Position numbers and translations under genes: made by a program. DNA of 64,000 nt. It comes from Sternotherus odoratus. Lineage: Eukaryota > Chordata > Testudines > Kinosternidae. The notes below the pieces were generated by a model, which was not told where the DNA came from, ran no database searches, and saw only the letters and a program-made list of their open reading frames with translations. Shown piece after piece: positions 35,656 through 46,323 of the stretch. The stretch covers positions 168,383,434-168,447,433 of the forward strand of contig JAVMKO010000001.1 of NCBI GenBank assembly GCA_032164245.1, read 5' to 3'. Each line of letters opens with the position of its first letter. Position 1 is the first letter of the stretch.

Positions 35656-36060
35656 AGCTATTGGGAATTTTTTGATGAAACGCTTTTCGTCAAAAAGCAC
35701 CAAGTTATTGGAACCAAAACTGTTTGAAAGAAAGGCTTGGTTTTGACTTCTTTTTTTTTTTCAAATAAAAAAGAATGTTGAATTTTCTAAAAAAAATTAT
35801 CAGTGTTCCATTAGGGCATTTTCTAAATGAAAAAAAAATCCTAGTTTTCTGGTTATAGAGGACTGTTGTAATTTAAACTAACTACAGGAATATACATCAA
35901 AATAACAAAACCAGAATGAAACAATTTTAAAGTTATAGAAACAAAGTGTTTCAATTGACCCACACCAAAATTCTTTTGGGGAATTAGCTATTTCAGCCCA
36001 ATTTTGATATATCAAAATTTTCCACAGAACAGGAAAACAGTTCCTCATTCAGCTCTAATT
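35656..36060. repeat. Probable foldback-type interspersed repeat
   Basis: Starts ATTAGAGCTATTGGGAATTT and ends TTCCTCATTCAGCTCTAAT, a short inverted pair around an A/T-rich interior of TTTTTTGATGAAA/TTTCGTCAAAAA-like stretches. Similar ends occur at 26231-26967, so the two are likely the same family. TMPRSS3 intron. Confidence 0.45.
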
Positions 36061-36559
36061 CAAATCCCCTTCCATATGAGATGGACCAACCTCCGCTCCT
36101 CTGGCTACCTGCTGGCTCTCCGAGTCAGAGAGTTGAAGATGGAGGGAGAGAGGTCTGAAGAGATGTGGTGATGGATGGGAAGCAATCCATCACCACAGAG
36201 CTGTACTGAGGGGCTGGAGTGCAGTGAATAATTCTAGTATGTAGTGAGAGATGCTGAGGTTATTTGTGATGTTCTGTTGGGACTATGATTATGGGACACT
36301 GGTAATGGTTTCTATTCACAGGGCTTTTGTTTGTAATTAGTTAACCCCACAAGGGCTATCTTTATATTCAAATAGACTGGTTGTGAGTTACTGGGGACTT
36401 TTATGAAGGGAAAACTGAGGCAGATGTATGTCATACCATGGCATGCTGGCAGACGGTTCTCCAATCATGACCACCCTAGGACATTGTCCCACTTCATGAA
36501 ATGTAGAGAAAATCGTAGATAGTTGCATTTGCTGAATAGTGGAGCCATTTTCAGAATGG

Positions 36560-37700
36560 AGCTGTTTGGCTTTAGAAGAAGAAAAGGGATGACAGATGGT
36601 ATATTCATCGTTAGACAGCTGGTGGGAAAAAAACTGGATGGAAATGTCAAGCATAGTAGGACAATCCTTAATTTGGAGAAAACGTTCAACAATGTACCAT
36701 ACCTAGGAGGCTGCTGGTGCCCCTGCTACAATTTTTGGTACTGGAAGGGTAAGAGAGGATTTTGTCCAGATGGTAGTGGGTTTGAATGATGGTTCCATGA
36801 CAAAAGCGCAGACACCTTTCAGTGTAATATAGGGTTTCAAGATGAAGGCTGGACTACACCAGAGATCACTGCTTTCTTCGTTATTCTTCATAATTGTGAT
36901 GTACTTCATAACTAAGCAAATCCAAGAGGAAGGTGCTACAAAGTTGATCTATGCAAAAAAAATATTGTGCTAATGGCCAGTAGTGAAGAAAATTTGGTCC
37001 AAGTGACTGATGCTTGGAATAGGTAACAGACAAAATGTGACCTCAACATGAGTAAAAAAAAAAAAAAAAGACTGAAGTCATGTGGATGACTTGTGAGGAA
37101 CCAAGACAGATGAATATCAACATCAAGAGCCAAGTCCTAAATCAGATTTGTGCAGTTAAGTGTTTTGGGGGCTCTTTAACAGCAAATGGAGAGAGAGATC
37201 GACAGAAACTGCAGACAAGGATGCTGAATGTGGGGGAAGTTGGATGTAGGAAAAGTGAAGTGATTTATAATAAACGGATGCTCAGACTACTTAAGGGAAA
37301 CAATACAATACCTCGGCAAGAGCAGTTTGTCTTTACAAATCAGAGACATGGGTGACCAAAGAGAGGCACTTGAGAAGACTTGACACCATTGAAGTGAGAT
37401 ATTTGAGGGCAGGACATTGCTGGACCATGAATAAAATGATGTAATTAGGAGTGAGACCAAGGTCTGCAACGTCAGAGAAGTTGCAAGAGAGGAATCTGAG
37501 ATGGCATGAGAATGTAGAAAGAATGGATGAAGGGAATCCCATTAGGGAGGCCTTTGGGAATAGAGTTCATAGGTGGAAAACGAGAAGAGCCAAGAAAATG
37601 ATTGAAACAATATGTACAGGAAGATGCAGTGAATATGGAATAAGCGTTGGACCATCAAGCTTGAAAAAGACTGATATGGCAACCTGACCCTAGCTAGCTG
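36560..37700 (+). pseudogene. RTE-like non-LTR retrotransposon relic
   Basis: Several plus-strand frames hold pieces of an RT: KLDGNVKHSRTILNLEKTFN (cf. DLEKAFD, motif A), then KTEVMWMTCEEPRQMN, FGGSLTANGERDRQ (cf. YLGS.ltadG), a KRM segment and RPRSATSEKLQERNLRWHEN (cf. LQ-R-LRWYGH). The order fits the C-terminal half of RTE-type ORFs. Multiple stops, frameshifts and a poly(A) run at 37055 show it is dead. The clade call is tentative. It lies antisense in a TMPRSS3 intron. Confidence 0.7.
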
Positions 37701-37999
37701 GAGAAAGGGGAAAAAGATATTTTGACTTCTCTATGATTTGGGTAGGATGTGGCTGAAGGAGGAGACCTTTCTTGTGCTATGGACCATCACACTCCCTCCT
37801 TCATTTGCAACAGATGATTCTTCAGGAACATGCGGTGTGTATATATAACTGCTAAAAGGGGAGAGAAATTTCAGCATTATTGAGGGAACAAGACTTGTTC
37901 TTGTCTTGGAGAGAAGTTCTATCTCACTTTCCCAGAATTCTATGCCAAGAACAAAAGTTGGGGTTGGCTGTCTCATAAAGACACACTTAAAAGCAATGG

Positions 38000-38400
38000 A
38001 ATGTGTGGTAAACCCAGGGCAGGCGATGGCCAGAGAAGGCTGTGGTGAGAGGGATAACTGCAGTTTAATTGGATCCAGCTGAACAAGGCTGCCACAGCCA
38101 GAAGCAGGGCCAGCTGAGGCCAGTTAAGGAGGCTGGCAGAGCCCTTTAAAGAGACTCCTCCCCAGAGAAGAGTGTGGGAGTTGAGGAGTGAGTTTGGAGG
38201 CAGGAGGAATTTGAAGAGTAAGTTTGGTGAAAGCAGAGAGGAGTGAAGGAGAGCGAGAGACAGAGACAGGGACAGAGAGGCTGCCAGCAGACAGGAAAGC
38301 AGGAAGGAGGGAGTTAGCCCTTCCTATCCTGCTGGGAGCCAAACCCCAGCCAGAAGAGAACGGCTAAAGGGCCTGAGTCCGGGGAGTCTGAGGAGCCACC
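38000..38400. other. Possible LTR-like promoter fragment
   Basis: Purine-rich GAGAGAGACAGAGACAG tract (about 38240-38285) downstream of a CCCTTTAAAGAG box near 38140, with CAGCTGAGGCCAGTTAAGG upstream. The arrangement resembles 59996-60250 (TATAAAGG box in similar surroundings). This would fit an old solo LTR of an endogenous retroelement, but the ends were not identified. Confidence 0.35.
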
Positions 38401-39951
38401 TTGTCACAAATGCAATAGACCATCTAGCCTTTTGGCATATCACATGCCAGGTGTGAAGCTTAATGATGAACCTATTTGCATCCAAGACTAGCTGGAAAAC
38501 CAAAAGAAGTACTACATGAGGAAGAGACATTCTAAAACAGAAGCTGTGGTTCCCTTATCTCAGAAGTAGGCTAAAAGGCCTCCTTTACGTCTTCCCACCC
38601 CTTTCCCCTGCCACTGAGAGTAAAGATGGTAAAGGAGAATATGAACGTGTAAGCCACTATGAAAATAATCACCACCTCATTAATCCTCAGATCTGGTTCT
38701 CAGACCTGATTTAAATGTAACTGGAACCTCTTCTCAAACAGCCAACTCATGTATAAACAAAACACAGTGCAACCAGGACCTAGCCTAAACTAAAATCCAG
38801 TCCTGCCTAACTCATCAGCTGAGAGAAAGGCGCTACAGTCATTCTAGGAAGGTAGCAAACACCCTTCTATCATCGTGGTGGAAATTCGGTCTGATATTTA
38901 TGTATCACTTGGGATTTAGATCAGAGATCTCAAACATGAGGCCAGTGAAGCCCTTCCCTGCAGTCCACGAAGCTTCCAGGTACACACACCCCATAGCAGT
39001 TTCTGGGAGGGAGGGGCCAGAAGCGGAGGCTAACCTTGGCCCAGTCCTGCTTCCCTCTAGGTACCTTAAGCTTCCAGCAGCCAGGCCTGTCTACCTCTAC
39101 TGCTAGAGGAAACAGTCTCTTAAGCCCCTGCCTCTCCGCCTTTTCATACAGGCCTGCTAGTGTGTTTGGGGTGTGGTCACCCAGCTGAACTTGCTCTCCC
39201 AATCAGGCTGGGAGCTTGCTTGCTCCCAGCCACAACCCCTTCCTGGGCTGTTCTAAGCCTTTAGGGCTGGGAGCGGGTGATCATTCCGCTACACTCACTT
39301 TTTAAGTAGTTTGGAAAAGGAAGGAGGGTGCTCCTCTAGGAAATCCCTAAATTTAATGTCAAGGCTCTGCTGTAGGTGATTTGAATTGAATAGCACTTTA
39401 AAACTTGTGTAGTATTTTTCAGCTTTGGAAGTTGTTAGAGCGAACACTTCCTGAGGCGGTTGCACACCCATGCTTAGAGCGAAGTCTGGTCTGCTTCTAT
39501 TTGCCATAGAAATGGAGAAAGTCCCACTCTAAAGACTCTGACATGGAAGGTCCTAGAATGAAAATTCAGAAATAAGACAAAAATTTCCCTTTCCCCTCCC
39601 CAGTGACAATTAGCTGGAGTTATAATATCCATCCACTGACTGACCACATTCAGTATCCTTAAATATTTGCTTCCTCACTTGTATGTAAATCCTCCTATAT
39701 GCTCCAGTACCCCATCACTTGCCTCCTCACCCCACATCTTCTTCTCCAACCTTGAAAATAATTTCTTCCTTGAAATTTTATTTGCAGAAGGCAGTTCTTC
39801 CTGGACATCACAAAAACACTACTCACTGTTTACAACATGGCAATATACTCCTGGATTTTCTTAGATTAATTCCCTACACATTAGCCAACTGAAATGGATG
39901 TAACTGAAGATAGTTTTTGATCGGTTACTTTTAATTTTCACAAATACTTAC
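38401..39951. other. TMPRSS3 intron sequence, nothing further recognised
   Basis: No exon-like block or repeat with definable ends seen between the LTR-like fragment and the 44-bp exon. Confidence 0.4.
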
Positions 39952-39995
39952 CCAAACATTTTAGGATGATTACGTTGCCTGAAGTACACTCTTCT
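39952..39995 (-). CDS. TMPRSS3: TMPRSS3 micro-exon, end of SRCR domain
   Basis: 44 bp. With the split Arg codon it reads R-EECTSGNVIILKCL, matching the human segment after YVR that ends the SRCR domain (EGC...VVTLQC). Acceptor TTTTCATCTTAG and donor GTAAGT are strong. It enters in phase 2 and leaves in phase 1, joining exactly to the activation-site exon to give ...CLECG. Confidence 0.93.
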
Positions 39996-40530
39996 CTAAG
40001 ATGAAAAGACAGTAATATTAGTTCTTAAGTATGCTCTTTGGTTTCTCAAATTTCTGGGATATATGTCTGGTTTCATATTTAGGGTCTATTTAAAATAATA
40101 GATATTGAATGTTGTGTGTGTGTGTGCGCATATATATATGCATGCAGAAATACCCTGTGTGCATAGGTGTGCAGTTGTATGAGTATATACATCTCAGAAT
40201 ATATCTACAACTGCACAAAGGGCCTGATCGATTGAAGTCAATTGGAGTCTTTAATTTTGAATGGGCTTTGGATCAAGCCCCTAACACACATGAACTCTCA
40301 TTCTTTGGGGAACAAGTAATGAAGCAGCCACTGAACCTGGGTCTCTGCTATATAACAGCATGCAACACTTATGAAGGCCTACAGAAAATGTGTAACTTAC
40401 TGAGAAAATAAGCCAACAAACTTAATCTAGTAACAATTCTTATTCCATTTCTTAGACCATTTTTATCACCATATATACTCTGATTTGCTTAGTAACTTTC
40501 CTCCATTTAACTAAACAATCTGAAACATAC

Positions 40531-40656
40531 CTTAAGTATGATGCATTGTGTAAGGCTGTCACTTGATCAGCTGACGACCAATGACTGACAGAAATAAAAT
40601 GTCTTTGAAACTCCTCTTCAATTGCAGCCACAGGCAGGTAACCCGAACTTACATAA
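40531..40656 (-). CDS. TMPRSS3: TMPRSS3 exon: SRCR domain, second part
   Basis: 126 bp, phase 2 in and out. It encodes YVSSGYLPVAAIEEEFQ and then HFISVSHWSSADQVTALHN up to YLR. The pattern aligns with human YVSSDNL...VTALHHSVYVR. The acceptor follows a long T-run (TTTTTTTTTTTTGCAG); the donor is GTATGT. Confidence 0.95.
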
Positions 40657-41844
40657 CTGCAAAAAAAAAAAAATCATCATCATAAACTCATCTGCTGATA
40701 CACAATTTCCAATAACACTTTTAAATGATTCCGTGGCGGTATTACGAAAAGATTCAAAGTAGTAAATATATCAGCCTGATACTAACACATATAAAGCAAT
40801 AGTCATCTCTCAGAAAGGGGGCTATTTGCCTTATCATGCCTGCAGGTAACTGCCATGAATATGGATGAAAGTTACACACACGGAGAACAGAACAGACTCC
40901 CTAATTTGGCAGAGAAAATAGGTTTTACTTCTAGTTTTGTATTGTAATTTTATCTCTTATTGGTAAGTACATTTCCTGTAACACTGACATACATTTTTTC
41001 TTCTCCCTCTAAAATAAGACTTAGTTTTTATAGTGGAGGAGGTTAAAAAAAATGCAACAAGGTTTTGTTGTTCAACAAATTTTGCTTTTCTTTTGGTTTA
41101 CAAATTTCCCCACATTTACAAAGTGTGAATTTTTTTTCAAATTTCTTCAAATAATTTGTGACTAACATTTTGAATAGTTGTTACTGAAATTCAAGCTGTT
41201 TTGGTTACACTTAATTGGACACTAAATCATTTTATGTTCATGTACCTATCAGATATGCATACATTTTAGAATTAGTTTACTGGTTATTTCCTGTTTATTT
41301 TCAGATTTTATCTTTAGTAAATATTCTCCAATAATCACTTACATTTTTCAGTTTCTATCAAGTAACCACATTTGCTAAGATATTCATGGGAAGCAAACAC
41401 AGAGAGAATGGGAACACGATCAAAGCGAAGTTACTTTAAAATGTGAATCAGTATTCCAAGAAACTCTTGCTGTATTTTCCTCAGTTCTCGACTAAAGTCT
41501 GTGATCTGACTGAATAGATGTGGGCAGTATCTGCTGCATTACAGCTTATAGGAAATATCAGTTCAGTGAAAAAATATTTTGTGGTGGAAACTTGAATCTG
41601 GAGGTGAACATTCCAGCAACGTAGCACAGCAGGCTCTTATTTCCTTAGGGCCACATCCTGCTGCCTGCTGTGCCGGTGTACTGGGGAGCAGCACAGAAGG
41701 ATTAGCACCTAATAGGAGCTTGTTACTCTGCTGGTTGGTACATCACAGCCCCAAAGGGGCATTGTTTGACAAATAAGGACATCGGCAGGTCTCTAACTGG
41801 TTAGCTTGCATGCTACCTTCTACTGCATCTGCCAGCTAGGGACC

Positions 41845-42110
41845 CAAAGTGGGTCAGATCAATAGTCCATCTAGCCCAGGATCCTGTCTTCTGACAGTGG
41901 CCAATGCCAGCTGCTTCAGAGGGAATTAATAGAACAGGGCAATTATAAAGTGACACATCCTCTGTCAATGAGTCTCAGCTTCTGGGAACACCAATTTGCT
42001 CCCCAAGGTGCAACACAGTTGCATATCCTGGGCCATCTTGTTCTATGTCAAGGGGAAGTATAGCTCTCACCACTCCACTCTCCCCTTCCTAGCCCCAGAA
42101 GCGTGGCTCC
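41845..42110 (-). mobile_element. CR1 LINE 3'-end fragment
   Basis: On the plus strand it reads GGGTCAGATCAATAGTCCATC, CTAGCCCAGGATCCTGTCTT and GACAGTGGCCAATGCCAGCT, the reverse complement of the CR1 tail also seen at 9110-9180. Fragment only, in a TMPRSS3 intron and in the same orientation as the gene. Confidence 0.88.
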
Positions 42111-42544
42111 TATCAATGAGAGGATGATTTTCCTATCCAAGCATTCTCTTTGGTGCTGGTCAGACCACTCTGTACTATATTTTGAAAATAAAACTTCCTG
42201 ACTTCACCTCTTTTATGTTGAATAGTGCAGTAGTATTTTATCCTAATACCAGTGATCATTTGTTTTAGTAATCTTTACATTAGTACTAACACTGTATAAA
42301 AATCAGAGGAAATTCATTATACAAGATAACTTAAAGCATTCTGGTCACATTATTGGGACTGCCATTATAATCTCAGTACTGAATTGTCTCCTGCAAGAAT
42401 GAAGCTGGTCTGTGCGGTAGATAGAGCTTTCTTGGGGGGTGAGTCCAAGTCTGGCAAGAATTCCTGCAGGAACTAAGTAGCACTTCCCATCAGAGAAGTT
42501 TATTTAAAATGTCATTTAGAGACTCACACATTTTTATTCAGTAC

Positions 42545-42668
42545 CTTGAGAAACCTAAGCGTTTACATGTAGCATTTCCATTCTCATCGTTCCAGTCATT
42601 GGAGCAGACAGTCCTCCAGGAACCAAAAGTAAACACCTGAACCACTGCCTTCTTTCCACTTAGCCTGA
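42545..42668 (-). CDS. TMPRSS3: TMPRSS3 exon: SRCR domain, first part
   Basis: 124 bp; it completes a Val codon and reads RLSGKKAVVQVFTFGSWRTV and then CSNDWNDENGNATCKRLGFS, the SRCR signature with CS..W....A...C..LGF. Human has the same limits. Acceptor AATCCCTCAG, donor GTACTG. The SRCR domain is a ligand-binding module of the extracellular stem. Confidence 0.96.
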
Positions 42669-43489
42669 CTGAGGGATTCAGAAAAACATGAAAAGCATCA
42701 ATAAGAAGTTTAAAAAACAACAACATAGATTTCTCAATCAAGTACAAAACAATATAAGCAAATCACAATCGCTTCTGCATCTCTTGGTTCATTCTATCTA
42801 TATTACTAGTCTTCTGAACATTTGTTTCTTTGAAATAATTCACCTGTCTCTTCTTCCAACTAGAAAATTGATTTCCCTTTACCTTCTTCACTACTTGACA
42901 ATATACCAAGGGACACCCAGCAAGTACAGCTTCACCAATGCAGCCTGAAGTACCTGGCAAGTCCTCACATAAATGGACATGAATACAGAATGTTTTTGCC
43001 AGGTTTCTAGCAGTAAAAGAGAGATTAATGGCCTGTCAGAGTTTCTTGTCAAGTGCATGCCATTTGAAATCAATGGGAGCTGCATGTGCTCAGAACCTCC
43101 AAAAATCAAGCCTTAGCTGAGTAGCTTTGATGAATGTTATTAAAAGTAATTGTTGCTGTATTAACAGCATGACATAGTTGTAGGAACATAGGATTGGACA
43201 TGCCTGATCATCACATCAAGCCTGATCTCCCATGGATCTGTTGGTGGAGATCTTTTTGCATTATCACCTCTGATGAAAGGGATCTTGGGGACTGTGGAGG
43301 GAAAATGGAGATACGACTTTGTGAGCTGCAGTGCTCCCTCTCCTGGCCACCTGCCATGATCCAGCAAAACTCCAGATGGAGCAGTGCTTCTAAAGGCTGT
43401 GTTCTATGGGCTGTTTAGCAGAAGATTCAGAGTGGGCCCAGAGGGAGATAATACAGATTGGAGTTGATTTACTTCCTGACCAGATTTCC

Positions 43490-44395
43490 ATGGAGAAGTC
43501 TCACATACTGTGTACAATTCTGCTCTCCCCTGTTTAAGAAGGATTAATTCAAACTGGAACAGGTACAGAGAAGGGCTACTAGGATGATCCAAGGAATGGA
43601 AAACCTGTCTTATGAGAGGAGAGTCAAGGAGCTTGGCTCGTTTAGTCTAAGCAAAAGAAGGCTGAGGGGAGATATGATTGCTCTCTATAAATATATCAGA
43701 GGGATAAATACCAGGGAGGGAGAAGAGTTATTTAAGTTAAGACCCAATGTTGACACAAGAACAAATGGATATAAACTGGCCATCAACAAGTTTAGGCTTG
43801 AAATAAGGCAAAGGTTTCTAACCATCAGAAGAGTGATGTTCTGGATTAGCCTTCCAAGGAGATCGGTGGGGAGGGGGAACCCAACTGGCTTCAAGACTGA
43901 GCTTGATAAGTTTATGAAGGGAATGGTATAAGAGGACTGACTACAACAGCATGTAACAAATTCGTGATTGCTATTAGCAGATATCTCCAATGGCTGGAGA
44001 TGGGACACTAGATGGGGAGGGCTGTGAGTTACTACAGAGAATTCTTTCCCAGGTGTCTGATGGGTGGGTCTTGCCCACATGCTCAGAGTCTAACTGATCG
44101 CCATATTTGGGGTCAGGAAGGAATTTTTCCTCAGTTCCAATTGGCAGAGACCCTGGGGTTTTCCTTTCTTCATTCACATGGGGCACAAGTCCGTTGTAGG
44201 TTTAAATTACTGTAAATGGTGAATTCTCTGTTACTTGAAGTCTTTCAATCGTGATTTGACAACTCCAGTAACACAGTCCGAGGTTGGAGTCTATTAAAGG
44301 AGTGGGTGGGTGAGGTTCTGTGACCTGCAATGTACGGAAGATCAGACTAGGTGATCCCGATAATCATTTCTAGCCTTGCAGTCTATAAGTTTTAT
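43490..44395 (+). mobile_element. CR1 LINE copy (RT C-terminus and full 3'UTR)
   Basis: A 116-codon open block (43584-43931) encodes MIQGMENLSYERRVKELGSF, LSKRRLRGDMIALYKYIRGI, TRTNGYKLAINKFRLEIRQR and FKTELDKFMKGMV, typical of the CR1 ORF2 end. The 3'UTR has GGTCAGGAAGGAATTTTTCC, CAGACTAGGTGATCCCGATA and a TCTATAAG end. An upstream stop after LFKKD breaks the frame. It is a different subfamily from 5608-9213 and lies antisense in a TMPRSS3 intron. Confidence 0.93.
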
Positions 44396-45093
44396 AGATC
44401 AGGGGATAATGTTGTAGAACATGACACCTCCACTTCATCCATTCCTATCCCCCGTTCTGCCCCATAGTCTGCAGAGCTCCAGCTGAGGAGAATTTGCATG
44501 GGAAATGGCAGAGCAGAGGCAACAAATCCCCACACTTTCAAGTGAAAGGGAGGCACCAAGGCCAGGATCAGTGTATGATTAGCTGACTCCAAAACATTAA
44601 TATTAGCTTGTCATTCTCTTACTGAGCAGGCAAAACTTTTCTAAAATTGTGTACATGGTTTAGGATTCCAAATCATTACCAAAATAAACAGCATGTAAGT
44701 GATTCCAAATTACAAATCCACTCATTTGAAAATCAGTACATCTTTTCCTCCCTACCTAGTACTGAAATTAGGGTTCTAATTTTCCCCTCAGCTGTTGAAA
44801 ACATCACAATCAGCTACTATAAAACAGCACAGGAAGGCCCCATTTAAAATAGTTACATGGTGCCAGAAGTTGTGACAGGGAAATGTTGAAATGTTAAATA
44901 CACGTGTCACATGGGCAGCAGCAAGGTCAGTTGCTGCCCTGAGCTTTCATGCCACCTTGTTGTGTGTCCCCCAACTATTCATTTCTCTTTCCATCTCTCC
45001 CTTGAAGTCTTTATAGACCACATTTTGCTATAACATGCCAAACGCTCTGCTGTCAAGAAGAGTTAGAATGATGCATAATAGAATCAGAATTAC

Positions 45094-45210
45094 CGCAGCT
45101 GTATTCATCCTCTCCTCCTTTACAGTTAAAGACACCATCGCACCTCGCTGATTGCTGGATACATTTGAAAGATGATCTGCATCGAAACTTTCCAATGCAG
45201 TTGTACTGGA
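45094..45210 (-). CDS. TMPRSS3: TMPRSS3 exon: LDL-receptor class A module
   Basis: 117 bp, phase 1 in and out. Reads [20 protein letters not shown] then [18 protein letters not shown], with all six module cysteines. The calcium-binding pattern CDGxxDCxxxxDE is kept except that the Asp before the fifth Cys is Asn here (CDGVFNC, codon AAC). Acceptor TTTCTGGCAG, donor GTAATT. Confidence 0.96.
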
Positions 45211-46212
45211 CTGCCAGAAATTAAAGAGAACACCCGAACATCACAACGATCACAACAAGATAGTAATGTGTGTGCTTGAAGTATTGTTTTTTCTTACTTT
45301 GATTAATAGCCCCACTTTTGTGTTGTTTGTGAAAAGACAATCCTTGTATTCTAGGAATACTGAAATACAATCTACAGGTTGCGACACAATGCTGTTAAAT
45401 GTATCTATCGGTAATGGCAACGATAGTGAAACAGCACTGTTGTCAATTATGGCTCCTTTCCGACTTCTCTAATCCCCAGTTTATGTTTCATTCTAGGGAG
45501 AGTTTCTGGGTCTGGTATATATGACTGGCTCTGGATCAGCAAAGAAGGAAAGGAGAACCTTCTCAGAACTGCAGTGCAGAGCTGTTTGCTCTCATCTCTA
45601 GCTCAGCCTTGGAAGTCTGTGAATTTTCTGGGTGTGAAGATGCTGCTCTACCACTAACAATTTCTGTGTCTGCACTTGTGCAGGTGGGACCTTCCAGTTG
45701 CATCTAAGCTCATTCTTTTTCCTGTTCCCATCTTTTTGGATCAGGGGAGAGGACATTAAAGCACTCAAACACAATGATGTCAGTCTTTTGTCAGTGTACA
45801 TGAGGGAAATACAGGACAAAAAATGACATTGTCTGAAGCCACATCCAATCTCTCTTCCTCGAGCACACAGGCTGCTTAAATGTTTTTTTGAATGGGAACC
45901 ATTGTGTTGATTCACTGACGTCCACGTTTTCAGTCAATTATGTCTTCAGTTACAGTATTTGCCTTGCAGGTTTCTTACTGTTTCAGGTTTCCCAGTGTTG
46001 TGAGTGTAGGTGATGCCAAAGGTCTCTCTTGTGTGCCAGATCAATTTTGTTCGTACAGATAAATAAAATTTCAAGTCATCACACCAAAAGGATTTTTTAC
46101 TTCAGTAAACTATTTTGGTGGCAGTTTAATTCCATTCTCAATAAGAGACTCATGAAAAATTAAGTGCTTGAGTGGTTAATTGAGAACCTAATAAATAACT
46201 AATTATACTCAC

Positions 46213-46323
46213 CACCCAGGCCAATGGCAACTGCTAGGATTACTACAAGTAATAAAACAAGGATAAATGGAAGAAACCTTAGTGAGACTAAAACATGGCA
46301 CTTCGAAGATGGCTGGGTAGCTC
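46213..46323 (-). CDS. TMPRSS3: TMPRSS3 exon: signal-anchor transmembrane segment
   Basis: 111 bp; encodes ATQPSSKCHVLVSLRF, then the membrane span LPFILVLLLVVILAVAIGLG. It aligns with human ...[23 protein letters not shown]. It enters in phase 1 (completing an NGA/GGA codon) and leaves in phase 1. Acceptor TTGGTTTCTAG, donor GTGAGT. About 32 residues of cytoplasmic N-terminus must come from one or more upstream exons, which I could not find. Confidence 0.92.
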
